Assembly (NCBI GenBank): GCA_021850325.1
Contig: JAJZMF010000045.1
Location: 1-64,000, forward strand
From: Actinomycetes bacterium
GTDB taxonomy: Bacteria; Actinomycetota; Acidimicrobiia; Acidimicrobiales; Palsa-688
Direction of reading: 5' to 3'
DNA length: 64,000 bases
Position 1 is the first letter of the stretch. Each line of letters opens with the position of its first letter. Shown piece after piece: positions 62,022 to 64,000 of the stretch. Position numbers and translations under genes: made by a program. Under the pieces are notes generated by a model. That model searched no databases, had not been told where the DNA came from, and was given only the letters and a program-made list of their open reading frames with translations.

Positions 62022-63857
62022 TTACCCCTTCGACACGTACCAGTGCTCGATCTGCATGAACGAGGCGCCCGGGTTCTGCAGCACGCCCTTCAGCGAGCTG
62101 CGGATGGCCGAGACCTGGTAGTCCGGGTTCGGGAGCCACATCACCGGGAGGTCCTGGGCCAGGAGGGCGCTGTAGGCCTGCATGGCGGTGGCGGACGACG
62201 AAACGTTGGTCTCCTGGATGAGCTTGTCCGCAGCCGGGTTGCTGTAGCTACCGAAGTTGGCCGAGGCGCCACTGAGGAAGAGCTGTTCACCGCTCGGGTA
62301 GGCCGGGAAGTACCAGCTGCCCTGGGTGCCGAAGAACGAGCCCTGCCACGAGCAGGAGGCCTGGTTGGGCTTGCACGCCGAGGTCTGGTCCAGCACCTGG
62401 TTGAGCGGCTCGTACTTCACGGAGAGGCCGATCCCGACGCTCGACAGGGTCGACTGCAGGTACTGCATCATGTTGTTGGTCTCGGTGCTGCCGCTCTCCG
62501 AGAGGACCGTGAAGGCAAGCTTCGTGCCCTTGGCAATGCCTGCCCCACAGTGCCCGGCACCGGCCCCGGGGGAGGTGCACTGGAGCACGCCGCCCGGGCC
62601 CGAGGTCCAGCCGTGGGACGCGAGCAGGGACTTGGACCGCTTCAGGTTGTAAGGGTAGGGGTTCTTGGCCTGGACCTTGGACAGGAACGACGACGGTGGC
62701 GTCTGGGGCACGGGCCCGTAGCCGACTGCGGCGTAGCCGTGCCAGATCACATCGGCGATCGTCTGCTGGTTGATGGCGCTCTGTACCGCCTGCCTCACAT
62801 AGAGCTGCTTGAACACGGGGCCCATGGTGGGGTTGTTGAAGTTGTAGGGGATGTAGCTGATCGCCCAGCCCACCCAGGGCTGGACGGTGTACCCCGACGC
62901 CTTGATGGCGCCCACCTGGGGGATGTCGGCCGTCGGGATGTAGCCGTAGTCCACCTCACCCGAGCGCAGGGCGTTGAACTCAGCCTCGTCGGAGGCGAAG
63001 GGCTCCAAGGTCACACTGGAGAGCCGGGCGGGCTCGGGACCACGGTAGGAACTGCTCTTGACCAGGGTCACGTAGCCGCTCGTGGTGAAGGTCTTGAGCT
63101 GGAAGGGGCCGTCCGTCACCCGCCAGAGCGGGCTGCTCGCATAGGACGCCAGCCGGGAGGACTGGGACACCAGGTAGGAGAACACCTTCTTGGCACCGGC
63201 CGTCGTCATGTCGAAGTTGCCGACCGGCCCCTTGGCCGACTCACGGTCCCAGGCCTGCTGCGGGATGGGCGTGATGTACACCAGCTGGTTGGCAGTGAAC
63301 CAGCCGGGGTTGTACGCCTGGGTCAGCTGCAAGCGGAAGGTCGTCGGGCTCAGTACCGTGAACTTGGAGATGTTGTCGGGGAGCTGGCCCTGGGAGTAGT
63401 TGCCCCACTGGGTCTTGTCCGCTTTCACCAGGTTGTACCAGAACTGCACGTCACGGCTGGTGACGGGCTGGCCGTCCGACCACTTGAGCTTTTGGAGGGT
63501 TATGGTGACCGTCTTGTCCCCGTTCGAGTACACGGGGGGCTTGGCGGCGCTCACCTTCTCGTCCAGTGCGAAGGTCCCCGACGAGGTGTCGTAGTTGTAG
63601 AGGGGGACGAAGAGCTCGTTCTGGACGGCGATGTTGTAGCCGGCCAGGTGACCGGGCGTCCCGATCGGGAAGATCCAGTTGGGCGCGGCGTTGGGCGGGA
63701 GCGCGAACGTGGCGCTCGCCCCGGCCGACGAGCTGGCGGCGGGGGCCAGCTGCGCACTGGCATTGCCGGAAAGGACGGGTGCGAACAAAGCGGCGGCCGT
63801 TGCCAACGCCGGGAACGCGTAGCGCTTGGCCCTGCTACTTCTGGGGGTCTGCCCCAT
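62022..63857 (-). CDS. ABC substrate-binding protein, family 5 (peptide/oligosaccharide)
   Basis: A 611-aa SBP_bac_5 protein. The signal peptide FPALATAAALFAPVLSGNAS ends in SAQ with no lipobox Cys. Family features are LKWSDGQPVTSRDVQFWYNL, VRQAVQSAINQQTIADVIWH and VSAIRSSLKGVLQNP. Family 5 proteins bind peptides, nickel or oligosaccharides; the ROK repressor and kinase in the same operon favour a sugar. ATG at 63857 has AGGGAGG. First gene of the operon, with the inverted repeats at 63948-63993 upstream. Confidence 0.93.
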   Translation of the reverse strand: MGQTPRSSRAKRYAFPALATAAALFAPVLSGNASAQLAPAASSSAGASATFALPPNAAPNWIFPIGTPGHLAGYNIAVQNELFVPLYNYDTSSGTFALDEKVSAAKPPVYSNGDKTVTITLQKLKWSDGQPVTSRDVQFWYNLVKADKTQWGNYSQGQLPDNISKFTVLSPTTFRLQLTQAYNPGWFTANQLVYITPIPQQAWDRESAKGPVGNFDMTTAGAKKVFSYLVSQSSRLASYASSPLWRVTDGPFQLKTFTTSGYVTLVKSSSYRGPEPARLSSVTLEPFASDEAEFNALRSGEVDYGYIPTADIPQVGAIKASGYTVQPWVGWAISYIPYNFNNPTMGPVFKQLYVRQAVQSAINQQTIADVIWHGYAAVGYGPVPQTPPSSFLSKVQAKNPYPYNLKRSKSLLASHGWTSGPGGVLQCTSPGAGAGHCGAGIAKGTKLAFTVLSESGSTETNNMMQYLQSTLSSVGIGLSVKYEPLNQVLDQTSACKPNQASCSWQGSFFGTQGSWYFPAYPSGEQLFLSGASANFGSYSNPAADKLIQETNVSSSATAMQAYSALLAQDLPVMWLPNPDYQVSAIRSSLKGVLQNPGASFMQIEHWYVSKG

Positions 63858-63947
63858 GGTGCCTCCCTTGGTGCTTCCTATTGACGATCGGTCGAGCCAG
63901 GCCACCGCAGCGACGCTCGGCGGCTGGTGGTGGACCGACGGTGCTGG

Positions 63948-63993
63948 TCAGCCGAAAGTAGCACGGCTACGAAGTCTGTGGTACTTCGGCTGA
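63948..63993 (-). promoter_or_regulatory. nested inverted repeats upstream of the ABC/ROK operon
   Basis: TCAGCCGAA (63948-63956) and TTCGGCTGA (63985-63993) are exact inverted repeats, and between them CGAAGT (63970-63975) and ACTTCG (63983-63988) form a second pair. The shared word CGAAGTA suggests three half-sites of one regulator. They lie about 90-140 bp before the binding-protein gene, so they are a candidate operator of the ROK repressor encoded downstream. Confidence 0.5.
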
Positions 63994-64000
63994 TCTTACT

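Overview
The window is about 64 kb of high-GC chromosome. It reads as an actinobacterium: GC-rich coding sequence, many GTG starts, dense ATGA/GTGA stop-start overlaps, a DUF2630 protein, a SigK/RskA-type sigma/anti-sigma pair and probable leaderless promoters. A deep lineage such as Acidimicrobiia is possible, but the sequence alone does not settle the class. There is no rRNA, CRISPR array, intact insertion sequence or prophage. One tRNA-Gly(CCC) lies near the left end.

Left part (1-12 kb): a 23-bp tandem repeat beside tRNA-Gly; a minus-strand signalling operon (CheY-like receiver with a C-terminal chemotaxis-phosphatase-like domain, CheR methyltransferase, membrane GGDEF-EAL protein); a GAF-SpoIIE phosphatase behind a FliA-like promoter; Vsr mismatch endonuclease; HtrA-like protease; cyclophilin; a DksA/TraR-like zinc-finger protein; DUF2630; and a YdcF/DUF218 protein. 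12-21 kb: divergent glpD/glpK, glgX, a universal stress protein, an S51 peptidase and a PhyH-type dioxygenase. 19.9-24.1 kb: an unusual pair, a small-molecule kinase overlapping a 989-aa protein that appears to join a PRTase-like domain, a kinase-like domain and a HAD phosphatase. 24.2-24.9 kb: two mirror-image CsoR/CstR-type operators that each overlap a probable promoter, one before a small membrane protein and one before a 55-aa Cys-rich protein.

25-40 kb is a carbohydrate region: an NAD-dependent epimerase, an FAH-family hydrolase and an SDR that fit the last steps of non-phosphorylative L-fucose breakdown, an amylo-1,6-glucosidase-like debranching enzyme, a LacI regulator translationally coupled to a sugar ABC transporter that lacks its own ATPase, a GH29 alpha-L-fucosidase, an APH-type kinase and two paralogous zinc dehydrogenases. 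40-48 kb: a complete Liv-type ABC transporter (H-M-G-F-K) divergent from a CitA/CitB-like two-component system. 48-53 kb: an ArdC-like metallopeptidase, then a sigma factor/anti-sigma/molybdopterin oxidoreductase/fasciclin cluster that resembles the mycobacterial SigK-RskA-MPT70/83 system. Two near-perfect SigK-type promoters (CCATCC-N16-CCGnAC) sit just before the sigma gene and the oxidoreductase gene.

53-64 kb: an SDR-DUF2867 protein, a class-C beta-lactamase-like hydrolase, and a tightly overlapping minus-strand operon of a peptide/oligosaccharide-type ABC transporter (binding protein, two permeases, fused double ATPase), a ROK repressor and a ROK kinase, so its substrate is probably a sugar. 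All three ABC binding proteins carry AxA-type signal peptides with no lipobox cysteine, which is unusual for a monoderm actinobacterium.
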